From Obelidium mucronatum (Eukaryota > Chytridiomycota > Chytridiomycetes > Chytridiales > Chytriomycetaceae), in assembly GCA_025765595.1 (NCBI GenBank), contig JAIVFH010000120.1, positions 29,324 through 93,323 of the forward strand: 64,000 nucleotides of DNA. The letters run 5' to 3'. This document shows, one piece after another, positions 1 to 13,432 of the stretch (position 1 is its first letter; the number at the start of each line of letters is the position of its first letter). Position numbers and translations under genes: made by a program. The notes beneath the pieces were generated by a model. It was given only the letters and a program-made list of their open reading frames with translations, had not been told where the DNA came from and ran no database searches.

Positions 1-645
1 GCCTCAACAGCTTGGCGGTGACGGCCCACATCGAGCTGAGCCACCAGCAACGACGCGCTCTGGTGGACTACGGCGCAGCAATGGTCCGAACGGGAACGAG
101 GAAGCTGCTTGCGAACGCCATTGTCAACGCGCTAATGGACCTTGCAGTCAGCTCAAAACGCGGCGATGCCATTGTCGTGGCCACCGACAATCTGCAAGCG
201 CAGGACGCCTTGCGCTCGCTCATGGCGCAGCAGCGCTTCGTGGTGTTGGTTTTGTTGGAACCTGGCGCAACACGCATCGGTCGGGTTTGCGCCCGAGTGC
301 ATCCATCGCTACCAGTGGGCAGAAGTTGTCAGCGGCGCACTGCTCGAGAGCGAAGGACTGAACCCTGTCGAGTTTCCGGTGAAGCACTTGCTCGAACATC
401 TCTACGGCTTGACTCCCACCGACACCATCGTGGATGATCATGGCTGGCATTCGCCCGTGCCTGTCGCGGAGTCCCTTCTCCACCACAATGAAAGTGACCT
501 TGACCGGGTCAAGAACAGAATGCGTCAGCTCCAAACACATCACACGATCGTCTTGCCAACCAAACCTCTGCAGGGCCTGCTTAATCACCCGGACGATCTC
601 ACGCGTGTCAATTCGATCCAAGAGTTGATTGATTTCTGGGCTTGA
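1..645 (+). pseudogene. Broken copy of an unknown gene family (left copy, cut by window edge)
   Basis: Two reading frames are needed. The frame covering about 1-275 encodes a segment with DYGAAMV, then a stretch ending in DLAVSSKRGD, then an A-T-D motif and a hydrophobic VVLV strand. The continuation, from a conserved G-F-x-P through LYGLTP to a TGA at 643-645, is in another frame, so a frameshift lies near 255-285. The same protein is encoded on the minus strand at 25298-24495, which confirms that both frames belong together. Spacing of the helix, the acidic motif and the following beta strand resembles NYN/PIN-like nuclease folds; that is only a resemblance. No upstream start is visible because the window begins inside the gene. 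Confidence 0.6.
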
Positions 646-1320
646 GCTTCCTCCCATTCAGTGCTTCCATGTTTTTTTGAGGATTGTGTGTACTCCGATG
701 TGTCTGATGTTCAAAATACATTGATTTTTGTATTATTCAAGTTTTTGACTGAGTGTCCCCAAGGATTCTTGGAATTTGGCAAAAGGGTCGAGAACACAGC
801 GTCTGAAGCATTTACACTCACTCAGGATACCGAAATTATCATAAGAAACGTGTTTCGAGCTTAATCTTCTTTTCCCAAATATTAAAGTAACAGAAAGCCA
901 ACTTGTTTTCTCCAGTTAAGGTGGTTTTTCATATAATCATACGGTACCAAATAGAGTTCATGAATCAAAGCAGAGACCCGTTGAGGAAAATCACACGTAT
1001 TCTTCTTTCATGTGCAGAACCAACCCGTTGAGTCGAGATTTGGGACTTGATTGAATCTACAACATATGCATTGTTATTGCAAGTTATGTAACTTAAAAAG
1101 AATGTACAATGTTCAAGATGTAGAATGTTTAACGGTCCATTTGGTAAGGGAAGCAGTCTTACCAATCATGCCCAAACTCTACAGTGCTGCACACCACCCT
1201 CGCCCACGTCATTCTCTGACGACTTGTCATCGACACCACTGGCAGCGGGAGGCCAGACCATTGGGCAAATGACCTGATTGACCAAGGCGGTAGTTGACCA
1301 TTTGAATTCGCGATCAATCA
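646..1320. other. Intergenic stretch, no gene seen
   Basis: AT-rich DNA between the broken left gene and the next coding signals. Only short open frames occur, without family resemblance or splice continuity. I see no RNA gene or repeat in it. Confidence 0.5.
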
Positions 1321-1722
1321 TCATATCACCGCCTTCTGGCACTGCCGCTCCACGAATCGTAAGGATGCCTCAGTCTGCTTCCTAGGATTCGTCGGAGAAT
1401 CAAAGAACCAATGAGTTCTTGGAGGCGATGTGCAAACATACACTTGAGACCCCTGAAAATGCACATCACCAAAGGAACGGATGATCCATGTACACGTCAC
1501 GAAATTTATCCAATGAGCGCCGTAACCTCCCCGTTCGAAGGACTGCTGAAGTGAGTTCTTCTCGAATGGGGTACCTTGAACATTCTCCTCTAACGACACA
1601 TTCAGGAAATTCGCACAATACCTTTCCGTTCCATATTTGACAACGGTTGGACTGGAAAGATCACTCTTTCCAATTTTTCCGCCCAACACGGTATATCTTC
1701 GAAATTCTGCGGCACATCGGTA
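1321..1722 (-). CDS. Possible coding exon of an unknown protein
   Basis: A minus-strand frame of about 130 codons stays open and ends with TGA at 1321-1323. It contains no ATG near its beginning, so if real it is the last exon of a gene or a remnant; an AG that could be a 3' splice site lies at about 1725. The composition is ordinary protein-like, with many aromatic residues, and no family was recognised. It lies head to head with the plus-strand gene that follows, and any upstream exon would overlap that gene's first exon on the opposite strand. This could be an independent gene fragment or a chance frame. Confidence 0.3.
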   Translation of the reverse strand, partial: YRCAAEFRRYTVLGGKIGKSDLSSPTVVKYGTERYCANFLNVSLEENVQGTPFEKNSLQQSFERGGYGAHWINFVTCTWIIRSFGDVHFQGSQVYVCTSPPRTHWFFDSPTNPRKQTEASLRFVERQCQKAVI

Positions 1723-1771
1723 AGATACCAGTCAATATACAATCAACCATGTTTGACCTTTTCTTTTTAGA

Positions 1772-3117
1772 GGAACGGCCAGCCGAATCGACTCGGCATT
1801 CCATTTTGCCGTTAAAAAGCAGGACGAAATTCCCTTGAAGGAACTTGTGGACGCTGCATTCAAAAGAGATTCCACGTTGCAAGTCAACCATTTATCATCA
1901 CAATCTGATAATATCGCTGTCGCTGATGCGATGGACTGTGGCGTTCTGGTGGTATGTACTCAACGCGTCATTTACAAGTCCGATTCTTCTCTTTTTGTAT
2001 TGATGGCATTTCGCAGTTGACGACTTTCTCGTTGAGCAGCAATTCTGATCGCTGCTTTGAGTCAAATCTGATTTCTCGGGATCACCAAAGGGCGGAATTT
2101 CTCGAGTATTGGACACGCTATCCTGTCGCACATGAGGCAGCAATCTTGATTAACGCGGCGCTATCTTGGGCAGACTGGAGAGGGCACATTGATTTAGTGC
2201 ATTACCTTGTGGATCAAGTCATCCTACTTGTGGTCGACGAAATGGTGGGATCCTCATGTCTTCCACTGTTTTTTTTTTCTTGAAGTTCTGATGGTGTGTC
2301 TTTCAGATATCGCAACGACGTCCCATTACTACGCTTTCTGTTACCGACGGTGCTTTAAAATTCTTGAAGGCTCCTGGATACCGCATGGTCCATCTCGATG
2401 GTATAGTTGTCTCGGCCTTTCTCTGCTTTCTCAAAACCATCAAAACAGAATCCGCAACACTTCCAATGTTTGCGTGGGCAGAGCTTTCGACCATGGCCAC
2501 AAGTATGCTGGATGTGCTGACGGACCGTCCTGTACGTATTGTTGTTCTATCTATTGCGGTCGCTGACTAAATCGCGAAAAACGCAGTTTGACGACCAGCC
2601 GGTTATGACTCTGCACGCGTTTATCTGCCCGTTTTATGCCACTCAAAAGGATCCACATGACGCCGACGAACAAATTGGGGGGCTCGCAAACATCTATATT
2701 GCCAGGTGTCAATACGGTATGGAAGCTTTCTTTCCTATTTGACTCTGTTTCCCCCCCTTTTTTTCCAACCTTCAGCCAATCTTTAATCTCGTTTGCACGC
2801 TTCCAGCTCTCGAAATCAACCGCTCCACCAAGTGTACCGCTGTTAATGGCTATCCCCCACCATCAAACAATGTCTGTCAATTCATTCAAAAATTCAAGTT
2901 GATGCTTGCAAGCATGGCGTTTGAATTGTTGCTGACAAATGGGAATCCAAGCACCCAAATGATTTCTGACGGATTGGCCATGGTGCAGGCAACGTTGGAT
3001 CGCGTCACATCTCGACAGCAAAATGGCATTCTGTTCAATATTCAAATCAGTTTCCCAATGACCGATAGGATTTTGGCTGTTGTAGACTTTGAAGTGTTCA
3101 CATTGGGTGATGTTTAA
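1772..3117 (+). CDS. Unknown multi-exon protein, first exon uncertain
   Basis: Five exons join in frame: 1772-1951, 2017-2244, 2307-2531, 2587-2716 and 2807-3117 (TAA). The introns are 65, 62, 55 and 90 bp, and all have GT...AG ends; the second begins with the weaker GTGGGA. All phases agree and the alternatives contain stops, so I trust the chain from 1772 on. The start is not resolved: a 3' splice site at 1770-1771 implies an upstream exon, possibly ending at 1690, that I cannot follow back to an ATG. The roughly 355 visible residues are a mixed alpha/beta soluble protein with no signal peptide or membrane span. I do not recognise the family. The gene ends about 140 bp before the satellite array begins. 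Confidence 0.55.
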
Positions 3118-3438
3118 CTCTGGCTTTTGCAATTTCCCAGTACAAATAAAAAGTAGTTTGTTTAAAATGCAGGTTTATTTGTTTTACAAAAGGTTGAGCC
3201 TAAACCCCGTTTCTTTCGTACTCTCTTGTTCCCCTAGGTCCAGAATTTCCAGGGTTCCCACAACTTGCAGAAAAAACGCATATTCACAACGGAACCAAGT
3301 CGCCGAGAATGTGACTTGAATGGAGCGATTTGAATGGAGCCCCTAAAGCAATAGCAAAAAAAGAATCCTTGTTAACATCATCGCCGAGAGTCGAAAACGA
3401 ACCATAATTTGATAGATTGAGATGAAGATCCCGTGAAG

Positions 3439-3984
3439 TAGCGCCTGCAGGAAACGAACGGGCGGATGGAATGCCCGACTGCTGTGAATCCCTGGTGCTC
3501 GAGAAATATCGCCAAGAAGCAATACATCTGAGCCACAGAGATTCAGCATGGCAGAGAGACATCCAGAACCCGCCCCGATCGTTTCCAATGGTTGCGCTCG
3601 TCCCAGTAGTTCTAGTCAGGTAGCGCCTGCAGGAAACGAACGGGCGGATGGAATGCCCGACTGCTGTGAATCCCTGGTGCTCGAGAAATATCGCCAAGAA
3701 GCAATACATCTGAGCCACAGAGATTCAGCATGGCAGAGAGACATCCAGAACCCGCCCCGATCGTTTCCAATGGTTGCGCTCGTCCCAGTAGTTCTGGTCA
3801 GGTAGCGCCTGCAGGAAACGAACGGGCGGATGGAATGCCCGACTGCTGTGAATCCCTGGTGCTCGAGAAATATCGCCAAGGAGCAATAAATCTGAGCCAC
3901 AGAGATTCAGCATGGCAGAGAGACATCCAGAACCCGCCCCGATCGTTTCCAGTGATTCCGCTCGTCCCAGTAGTTCCAATCGGG
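3439..3984 (+). repeat. Run of three 182-bp units
   Basis: Units begin at 3439, 3621 and 3803, each starting with TAGCGCCTGCAGG. This is the first run of the array. The short stretch before it (about 3260-3438) is a truncated end of the spacer. Confidence 0.85.
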
Positions 3985-5052
3985 TAGCACCTACTTGTAA
4001 AGACTTTTAACGATTGGGTAGTCCTGGCATGACGTGAAAATTCTTGGCGTTAGTCGCGTTTATGCCCGACAAACAACAAACAAAAACATACAAAAATCAG
4101 GCCGAGGACTCAAAGATGTTGAGAACGTAAAGAAATGGAAGCTTTCAAAGCGGCGATGTGCAGATGACGCGTGTTTTGTTTCAACAGGCTGAGTAGCGCT
4201 TTCGAGGGGCGCATTAAACGCTTAGACGGCGTCCAGCCAACAACCAGTGACTTTATGCTGTATTTCTAGGTCGAACGCTGCATCGGCGGTGGGTGCTGTA
4301 AATATCTGTAATATCTTGGGTCAAAGATCAGGAGGAACGAAACAAGATTTCTGGCACCTAAACTTTAGTCATACCTGAGCCCGAGACTGCAGCGTAGGCA
4401 AATATATTCATGACATAGCGGCTGAGAAGCGGCGGCGCGGTTCGGACGACTGGCAGTAGGTATTTGTTGACAGGCAGGAGAATCTGACAAAGTCGGTTTT
4501 TGTTAAAGTTCTTCATCAATAAATAAATACCAAATTTAAAAATTAATATTTTCTATTATTTTCAAATACAATTTAAAGCAATAGGTATTATAAATTGGAG
4601 CATATATTGCGGTTTATTTGCTTTAAACAAGGCTCGGCTGATGCTTTTGGCCGCGACGCTGGGGCGGTTGTTGTTCTGAGTTTGGCACCAACTTGGAAGA
4701 AAAAAGACAAATGCAAGCAACGCGCCGAGAATATGGTCGCCAGTAGCCCCAGAATGCGACGCCTCACGTGGAGAATTCATTGTTCTGCAGGAGAGCGGCA
4801 AATTCTCAGTATCACGAGGCTCTGAAAAAGAGAACTCACCACAATTTGCAAGAAGAACGCATATTGACGCCAATAGCAGAACCCATAGAAAACGGAACCA
4901 AGTCGCCGAGAATGTGACTTGAATGGAGCGACTTGAATGGGGCCCCTAAAGCAATAGCAAAAAAAGAATCCTTGTTAACATCATCGCCGAGAGTCCGAAA
5001 AGCGTCGAAAACGAACCATAATTTGATAGATTGAGATGAAGTTCCCGTGAAG

Positions 5053-5416
5053 TAGCGCCTGCAGGAAACGAACGGGCGGATGGAATGCCCGACTGCTGTG
5101 AATCCCTGGTGCTCGAGAAATATCGACAAGAAGCAATACATCTGAGCCACAGAGATTCAGCATGGCAGAGAGACATCCAGAACCCGCCCCGATCGTTTCC
5201 AGTGGTTCCGCTCGTCCCAGTAGTTCCGGTCAAGTAGCGCCTGAAGGAAACGAGCGGGCGGATGGAATGCCCGACTGCTGTGAATCCCTGGTGCTCGAAA
5301 AATATCGCCAAGAAGCAATACATCTGAGCCACAGAGATTCAGCATGGCAGAGAGACATCCAGAACCCGCCCCGATCGTTTCCAGTGGTTCCGCTCGTCCC
5401 AGTAGTTCCAATCGGG
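5053..5416 (+). repeat. Run of two 182-bp units
   Basis: Units start at 5053 and 5235. This composite unit is almost identical to the next one, 1431 bp downstream, which points to a recent duplication. Confidence 0.85.
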
Positions 5417-6483
5417 TAGCACCTACTTGTAAAGACTTTTAACGATTGGGTAGTCCTGGCATGACGTGAAAATTCTTGGCGTTAGTCGCGTTTATGCCCG
5501 ACAAACAACAAACAAAAACATACAAAAATCAGGCCGAGGACTCAAAGATGTTGAGAACGTAAAGAAATGGAAGCTTTCAAAGCGGCGATGTGCAGATGAC
5601 GCGTGTTTTGTTTCAACAGGCTGAGTAGCGCTTTCGAGGGGCGCATTAAACGCTTAGACGGCGTCCAGCCAACAACCAGTGACTTTATGCTGTATTTCTA
5701 GGTCGAACGCTGCATCGGCGGTGGGTGCTGTAAATATCTGTAATGTCTTGGGTCAAAGATCAGGAGGAACGAAACAAGATTTCTGGCAGCTAAACTATAG
5801 TCATACCTGAGCCCGAGACTGCAGCGCAGGCAAATATATTCATGACATAGCGGCTGAGAAGCGGCGGCGCGGTTCGGACGACTGGCAGTAGGTATTTGTT
5901 GACAGGCAGGAGAATCTGACAAAGTCGGTTTTTGTTAAAGTTCTTCTCAATAAATAAATAACCAAATTAAAAATTAATATTTTCTATTATTTTCAAATAC
6001 AATTTAAAGCAATAGGTATTATAAATTGGAGCATATATTGCGGTTTATTTGCTTTAAACAAGGCTCGGCTGATGCTTTTGGCCGCGACGCTGGGGCGGTT
6101 GTTGTTCTGAGTTTGGCACCAACTTGGAAGAAAAAAGACAAATGCAAGCAACGCGCCGAGAATATGGTCGCCAGTAGCCCCAGAATGCGACGCCTCACGT
6201 GGAGAATTCATTGTTCTGCAGGAGAGCGGCAAATTCTCAGTATCACGAGGCTCTGAAAAAGAGAACTCACCACAATTTGCAAGAAGAACGCATATTGACG
6301 CCAATAGCAGAACCCATAGAAAACGGAACCAAGTCGCCGAGAATGTGACTTGAATGGAGCGACTTGAATGGGGCCCCTAAAGCAATAGCAAAAAAAGAAT
6401 CCTTGTTAACATCATCGCCGAGAGTCCGAAAAGCGTCGAAAACGAACCATAATTTGATAGATTGAGATGAAGTTCCCGTGAAG

Positions 6484-6847
6484 TAGCGCCTGCAGGAAAC
6501 GAACGGGCGGATGGAATGCCCGACTGCTGTGAATCCCTGGTGCTCGAGAAATATCGACAAGAAGCAATACATCTGAGCCACAGAGATTCAGCATGGCAGA
6601 GAGACATCCAGAACCCGCCCCGATCGTTTCCAGTGGTTCCGCTCGTCCCAGTAGTTCCGGTCAAGTAGCGCCTGAAGGAAACGAGCGGGCGGATGGAATG
6701 CCCGACTGCTGTGAATCCCTGGTGCTCGAAAAATATCGCCAAGAAGCAATACATCTGAGCCACAGAGATTCAGCATGGCAGAGAGACATCCAGAACCCGC
6801 CCCGATCGTTTCCAGTGGTTCCGCTCGTCCCAGTAGTTCCAATCGGG
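6484..6847 (+). repeat. Run of two 182-bp units
   Basis: Units start at 6484 and 6666 and match the preceding composite unit nearly base for base. Confidence 0.85.
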
Positions 6848-7614
6848 TAGCACCTACTTGTAAAGACTTTTAACGATTGGGTAGTCCTGGCATGACGTGA
6901 AAATTCTTGGCGTTAGTCGCGTTTATGCCCGACAAACAACAAACAAAAACATACAAAAATCAGGCCGAGGACTCAAAGATGTTGAGAACGTAAAGAAATG
7001 GAAGCTTTCAAAGCGGCGATGTGCAGATGACGCGTGTTTTGTTTCAACAGGCTGAGTAGCGCTTTCGAGGGGCGCATTAAACGCTTAGACGGCGTCCAGC
7101 CAACAACCAGTGACTTTATGCTGTATTTCTAGGTCGAACGCTGCATCGGCGGTGGGTGCTGTAAATATCTGTAATGTCTTGGGTCAAAGATCAGGAGGAA
7201 CGAAACAAGATTTCTGGCAGCTAAACTATAGTCATACCTGAGCCCGAGACTGCAGCGTAGGCAAATATATTCATGACATAGCGGCTGAGAAGCGGCGGCG
7301 CGGTTCGGACGACTGGCAGTAGGTATTTGTTGACAGGCAGGAGAATGTGACAATGTCGGTTTTTGTTGAAGTTCTTCATCAATAAATAAATACCAAATTT
7401 AAAAATTAATATTTTCTATTATTTTCAAATACAATTTAAAGCAATAGGTATTATAAATTGGAGCATATATTGCGGTTTATTTGCTTTAAACAAGGCTCGG
7501 CTGATGCTTTTGGCCGCGACGCTGGGGCGGTTGTTGTTCTGAGTTTGGCACCAACTTGGAAGAAAAGAGACAAATGCAAGCAAAGCGCCGAGAATGTGGT
7601 CGCTAGTAGCCCCA

Positions 7615-8066
7615 CCACAGCCGCATCGAAAACTGCTTTGGATGGCGAATGGAACGCCCCATTGCTCGGAGCCCCAGTGAGCTGGATATGTCGCCTGGAA
7701 AGCTCCAGACAACACTCCAGACCACCCGGGGTCCAAACAACAAGACGCCCAGAACCCGCACCTTGCTTTCCTGTCGTATAGTCGGAGTGGAGCACTCAAA
7801 AGAAACATGTGTCTAACTGGTAGCGGTTTGTAGCATGCTACGCGGTCGCTGCACGATAAAAGCCGCGTTAATACGATGCCGAAACATCTAAAAGCAGAGC
7901 TACTCACCACCGCCGCATCGAAAACTGCTTTGGATGGCGAATGGAACGCCCCACTGCTCGGAGCCCCAGTGAGCTGGATATGTCGCCTGGAAAGCTCCAG
8001 ACAACACTACAGACCACCCGGAGTCCAAACAACAAGACGCCCAGAACCCGCACCTTGCTTTCCTGG
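7615..8066 (+). repeat. 452-bp variant module replacing part of a spacer (copy 1)
   Basis: Here the spacer departs from the usual sequence after a conserved GTAGCCCC and enters a module absent from most units. The module contains its own direct repeat of about 150 bp, with members beginning near 7616 and 7908 (offset 292 bp). A unique-looking middle of about 140 bp separates them. It rejoins the satellite inside a 182-bp unit at about 8066. Confidence 0.75.
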
Positions 8067-8601
8067 GAAACGAGCGGGCGGATGGAATGCCCGACTGCTG
8101 TGAATCCCTGGTGCTCGAGAAATATCGCCAAGAAGCAATACATCTGAGCCACAGAGATTCAGCATGGCAGAGAGACATCCAGAACCCGCCCCGATCGTTT
8201 CCAGTGGTTCCGTTCGTCCCAGTAGTTCTGGTCAAGTAGCGCCTGACGGAAACGAGCGGGCGGATGGAATGCCCGACTGCTGTGAATCCCTGGTGCTCGA
8301 AAAATATCGCCAGGAAGCAATACCTCTGAGCCACAGAGATTCAGCATGGCAGAGAGACATCCAGAACCCGCCCCGATCGTTTCCAGTGGTTCCGCTCGTC
8401 CCAGTAGTTCCTGGTCAAGTAGCGCCTGCAGGAAACAAACGGGCGGATGGAATGCCCGACTGCTGTGAATCCCTGGTGCTCGAGAAATATCGCCAAGAAG
8501 CAATACATCTGAGCCACAGAGATTCAGCATGGCAGAGAGACATCCAGAACCCGCCCCGATCGTTTCCAGTGGTTCCGCTCGTCCCAGTAGTTCCAATCGG
8601 G
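8067..8601 (+). repeat. Run of three 182-bp units, first one truncated
   Basis: The first unit is entered part-way from the variant module; full units start at 8237 and 8420 (the first of these is 183 bp). Confidence 0.8.
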
Positions 8602-9668
8602 TAGCACCTACTTGTAAAGACTTTTAACGATTGGGTAGTCCTGGCATGACGTGAAAATTCTTGGCGTTAGTCGCGTTTATGCCCGACAAACAACAAACAA
8701 AAACATACAAAAATCAGGCCGAGGACTCAAAGATGTTCAGAACGTAAATAAATGGAAGCTTTCAAAGCGGCGATGTGCAGATGACGCGTGTTTTGTTTCA
8801 ACAGGCTGAGTAGCGCTTTCGAGGGGCGCATTAAACGCTTAGACGGCGTCCAGCCAACAACCAGTGACTTTATGCTGTATTTCTAGGTCGAACGCTGCAT
8901 CGGCGGTGGGTGCTGTAAATATCTGTAATATCTTGGGTCAAAGATCAGGAGGAACGAAACAAGATTTCTGGCAGCCAAACTATAGTCATACCAGAGTCCG
9001 AGACTGCAGCGTAGGCAAATATATTCATGACATAGCGGCTGAGAAGCGGCGGCGCGGTTCGGACGACTGGCAGTAGGTATTTGTTGACAGGCAGGAGAAT
9101 CTGACAAAGTCGGTTTTTGTTGAAGTTCTTCATCAATAAATAAATACCAAATTTAAAATTAATATTTTCTATTATTTTCAAATACAATTTAAAGCAATAG
9201 GTATTATAAATTGGAGCATATATTGCGGTTTATTTGCTTTAAACAAGGCTCGGCTGATGCTTTTAGCCGCGACGCTGGGGCGGTGGTTGTTCTGAGTTTG
9301 GCACCAACTTGGAAGAAAAAAGACAAATGCAAGCAACGCGCCGAGAATATGGTCGCCAGTAGCCCCAGAATGCGGCGCCTCACGTGTAGAATTCTTTGTT
9401 CTGCAGGAGAGCGGCAAATTCTCAGTATCAGGAGACTCTCAAAAAGAGAACTCACCACAATTTGCAAGAAGAACGCATATTGACGCCCATAGCAGAACCC
9501 ATAGAAAACGGAACCAAGTCGCCGAGAATGTGACTTGAATGGAGCGACTTGAATGGAGCCCCTAAAGCAATAGCAAAAAAAGAATCCTTGTTAACATTAT
9601 CGCCGAGAGTCCGAAAAGCGTCGAAAACGAACCATAATTTGATAGATTGAGGTGAAGTTCCCGTAAAA

Positions 9669-10399
9669 TAGCACCAGCAGGAAACGAACGGGCGAATGGA
9701 ATGCCCGACTGCTGTGAATCCCTGGTGCTCGAAAAATATCGCCAAGAAGCAATACATCTGAGCCACAGAGATTCAGCAGTGGCAGAGAGACATCCAGAAC
9801 CCGCCCCGATCAGTTTCCAGTGGCTCCGCTCGTCCCAGTAGTTCCGGTCAAGTAGCGCCTGAAGGAAACGAGCGGGCGGATGGAATGCCCGACTGCTGTG
9901 AATCCCTGGTGCTCGAAAAATATCGCCAAGAAGCAATACATCTGAGCCACAGAGATTCAGCAGTGGCAGAGAGACATCCAGAACCCGCCCCGATCGTTTC
10001 CAGTGGCTCCGCTCGTCCCAGTAGTTCCGGTCAAGTAGCGCCTGAAGGAAACGAGCGGGCGGATGGAATGCCCGACTGCTGTGAATCCCTGGTGCTCGAA
10101 AAATATCGCCAAGAAGCAATACATCTGAGCCACAGAGATTCAGCATGGCAGAGAGACATCCAGAACCCGCCCCGATCGTTTCCAGTGGTTCCGCTCGTCC
10201 CAGTAGTTCCGGTCAAGTAGCGCCTGAAGGAAACGAACGGGCGGATGGAATGCCCGACTGCTGTGAATCCCTGGTGCCCGAGAAATATCGCCAAGAAGCA
10301 ATACATCTGAGCCACAGAGATTCAGCATGGCAGAGAGACATCCAGAACCCGCCCCGATCGTTTCCAGTGGTTCCGCTCGTCCCAGTAGTTCCAATCGGG
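9669..10399 (+). repeat. Run of four 182-184-bp units
   Basis: Units start at 9669, 9853, 10036 and 10218. The first two carry single-base insertions. Confidence 0.85.
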
Positions 10400-11182
10400 T
10401 AGCACCTACTTGTAAAGACTTTTAACGATTGGGTAGTCCTGGCATGACGTGAAAATTCTTGGCGTTAGTCGCGTTTATGCCCGACAAACAACAAACAAAA
10501 ACATACAAAAATCAGGCCGAGGACTCAAAGATGTTCAGAACGTAAATAAATGGAAGCTTAAATAAATGGAAGCTTTCAAAGCGGCGATGTGCAGATGACG
10601 CGTGTTTTGTTTCAACAGGCTGAGTAGCGCTTTCGAGGGGCGCATTAAACGCTTAGACGGCGTCCAGCCAACAACCAGTGACTTTATGCTGTATTTCTAG
10701 TTCGAAAGCTGCATCGGCGGTGGGGGCTGTAAATATCTGTAATATCTTGGTTCAAAGATCAGGAGGAACGAAACAAGATTTCTGGCAGCCAAACTTTAGT
10801 CATACCAGAGCCCGAGACTGCAGCGTAGGCAAATATATTCATGACATAGCGGCTGAGAAGCGGCGGCGCGGTTCGGACGACTGGCAGTAGGTATTTGTTG
10901 ACAGGCAGGAGAATGTGACAATGTCGGTTTTTGTTGAAGTTCTTCATCAATAAATAAATACCAAATTTAAAAATTAATATTTTCTATTATTTTCAAATAC
11001 AATTTAAAGCAATAGGTATTATAAATTGGAGCATATATTGCGGTATATTTGCTTTAAACAAGGCTCGGCTGATGCTTTTGGCCGCGACGCTGGGGCGGTT
11101 GTTGTTCTGAGTTTGGCACCAACTTGGAAGAAAAGAGACAAATGCAAGCAAAGCGCCGAGAATGTGGTCGCTAGTAGCCCCA

Positions 11183-11634
11183 CCACAGCCGCATCGAAAA
11201 CTGCTTTGGATGGCGAATGGAACGCCCCATTGCTCGGAGCCCCAGTGAGCTGGATATGTCGCCTGGAAAGCTCCAGACAACACTCCAGACCACCCGGGGT
11301 CCAAACAACAAGACGCCCAGAACCCGCACCTTGCTTTCCTGTCGTATAGTCGGAGTGGAGCACTCAAAAGAAACATGTGTCTAACTGGTAGCGGTTTGTA
11401 GCATGCTACGCGGTCGCTGCACGATAAAAGCCGCGTTAATACGATGCCGAAACATCTAAAAGCAGAGCTACTCACCACCGCCGCATCCAAAACTGCTTTG
11501 GATGGCGAATGGAACGCCCCACTGCTCGGAGCCCCAGTGAGCTGGATATGTCGCCTGGAAAGCTCCAGACAACACTACAGACCACCCGGAGTCCAAACAA
11601 CAAGACGCCCAGAACCCGCACCTTGCTTTCCTGG
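11183..11634 (+). repeat. 452-bp variant module (copy 2)
   Basis: Same module as at 7615-8066, exactly 3568 bp further on and almost identical, including the internal direct repeat. A two-composite segment was probably duplicated as a block. Confidence 0.75.
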
Positions 11635-11804
11635 GAAACGAGCGGGCGGATGGAATGCCCGACTGCTGTGAATCCCTGGTGCTCGAAAAATATCGCCAAG
11701 AAGCAATACATCTGAGCCACAGAGATTCAGCATGGCAGAGAGACATCCAGAACCCGCCCCGATCGTTTCCAGTGGTTGCGCTCGTCCCAGTAGTTCCAAT
11801 CGGG
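11635..11804 (+). repeat. Single truncated 182-bp unit
   Basis: Only one unit, entered part-way from the variant module, precedes the next spacer. This is the shortest composite unit (1405 bp). Confidence 0.8.
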
Positions 11805-12886
11805 TAGCACCTACTTGTGAAGACTTTTAACAATTGGGTAGTCCTGGCATGACGTGAAAATTCTTGGCGTTAGTCGCGTTTATGCCCGACAAACAACAAA
11901 CAAAAACATACAAAAATCAGGCCGAGGACTCAAAGATGTTCAGAACGTAAATAAATGGAAGCTTTCAAAGCGGCGATGTGCAGATGACGCGTGTTTTGTT
12001 TCAACAGGCTGAGTAGCGCTTTCGAGGGGCGCATTAAACGCTTAGACGGCGTCCATCCAGCCACCAGTGACTTTATGCTGTATTTCTGGGTCGAACGCTG
12101 CATCGGCGGTGGGTGCTGTAAATATCTGTAATGTCTTGGGTCAAAGATCAGGAGGAACGAAACAAGATTTCTGGCAGCTAAACTATAGTCATACCTGAGC
12201 CCGAGACTGCAGCGCAGGCAAATATATTCATGACATAGCGGCTGAGAAGCGGCGGCGCGGTTCGGACGACTGGCAGTAGGTATTTGTTGACAGGCAGGAG
12301 AATCTGACAAAGTCGGTTTTTGTTGAAGTTCTTCATCAATAAATAAATACCAAATTTTAAAATTAATATTTTCTATTATTTTCAAATACAATTTAAAGCA
12401 ATAGGTATTATAAATTGGAGCATATATTGCGGTTTATTTGCTTTAAACAAGGCTCGGCTGATGCTTTTGGCCGCGACGCTGGGGCGGTGGTTGTTCTGAG
12501 TTTGGCACCAACTTGGAAGAAAAAAGACAAATGCAAGCAACGCGCCGAGAATATGGTCGCCAGTAGCCCCAGAATGCGGCGCCTCACGTGTAGAATTCTT
12601 TGTTCTGCAGGAGAGCGGCAAATTCTCAGTATCAGGAGACTCTCAAAAAGAGAACTCACCACAATTTGCAAGAAGAACGCATATTGACGCCCATAGCAGA
12701 ACCCATAGAAAACGGAACCAAGTCGCCGAGAATGTGACTTGAATGGAGCGACTTGAATGGAGCGACTTGAATGGAGCCCCTAAAGCAATAGCAAAAAAAG
12801 AATCCTTGTTAACATTATCGCCGAGAGTCCGAAAAGCGTCGAAAACGAACCATAATTTGATAGATTGAGGTGAAGTTCCCGTAAAA

Positions 12887-13432
12887 TAGCACCAGCAGGA
12901 AACGAACGGGCGGATGGAATGCCCGACTGCTGTGAATCCCTGGTGCTCGAAAAATATCGCCAAGAAGCAATACATCTGAGCCACAGAGATTCAGCGTGGC
13001 AGAGAGACATCCAGAACCCGCCCCGATCGTTTCCAGTGGCTCCGCTCGTCCCAGTAGTTCCGGTCAAGTAGCGCCTGAAGAAAACGAGCGGGCGGATGGA
13101 ATGCCCGACTGCTGTGAATCCCTGGTGCTCGAAAAATATCGCCAAGAAGCAATACATCTGAGCCACAGAGATTCAGCGTGGCAGAGAGACATCCAGAACC
13201 CGCCCCGATCGTTTCCAGTGGCTCCGCTCGTCCCAGTAGTTCCGGTCAAGTAGCGCCTGAAGGAAACGAGCGGGCGGATGGAATGCCCGACTGCTGTGAA
13301 TCCCTGGTGCTCGAAAAATATCGCCAAGAAGCAATACATCTGAGCCACAGAGATTCAGCATGGCAGAGAGACATCCAGAACCCGCCCCGATCGTTTCCAG
13401 TGGTTCCGCTCGTCCCAGTAGTTCCAATCGGG
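12887..13432 (+). repeat. Run of three 182-bp units
   Basis: Units start at 12887, 13069 and 13251. The preceding spacer has a doubled copy of a ~13-bp GACTTGAATGGAG motif. Confidence 0.85.

Noticed and set aside
4762..4775. CACGTG in each spacer as a yeast-type centromere element (CDEI)
   Set aside because: A six-base palindrome is too weak, several copies of the spacer have it altered or absent, and no CDEII/CDEIII-like partner is present.
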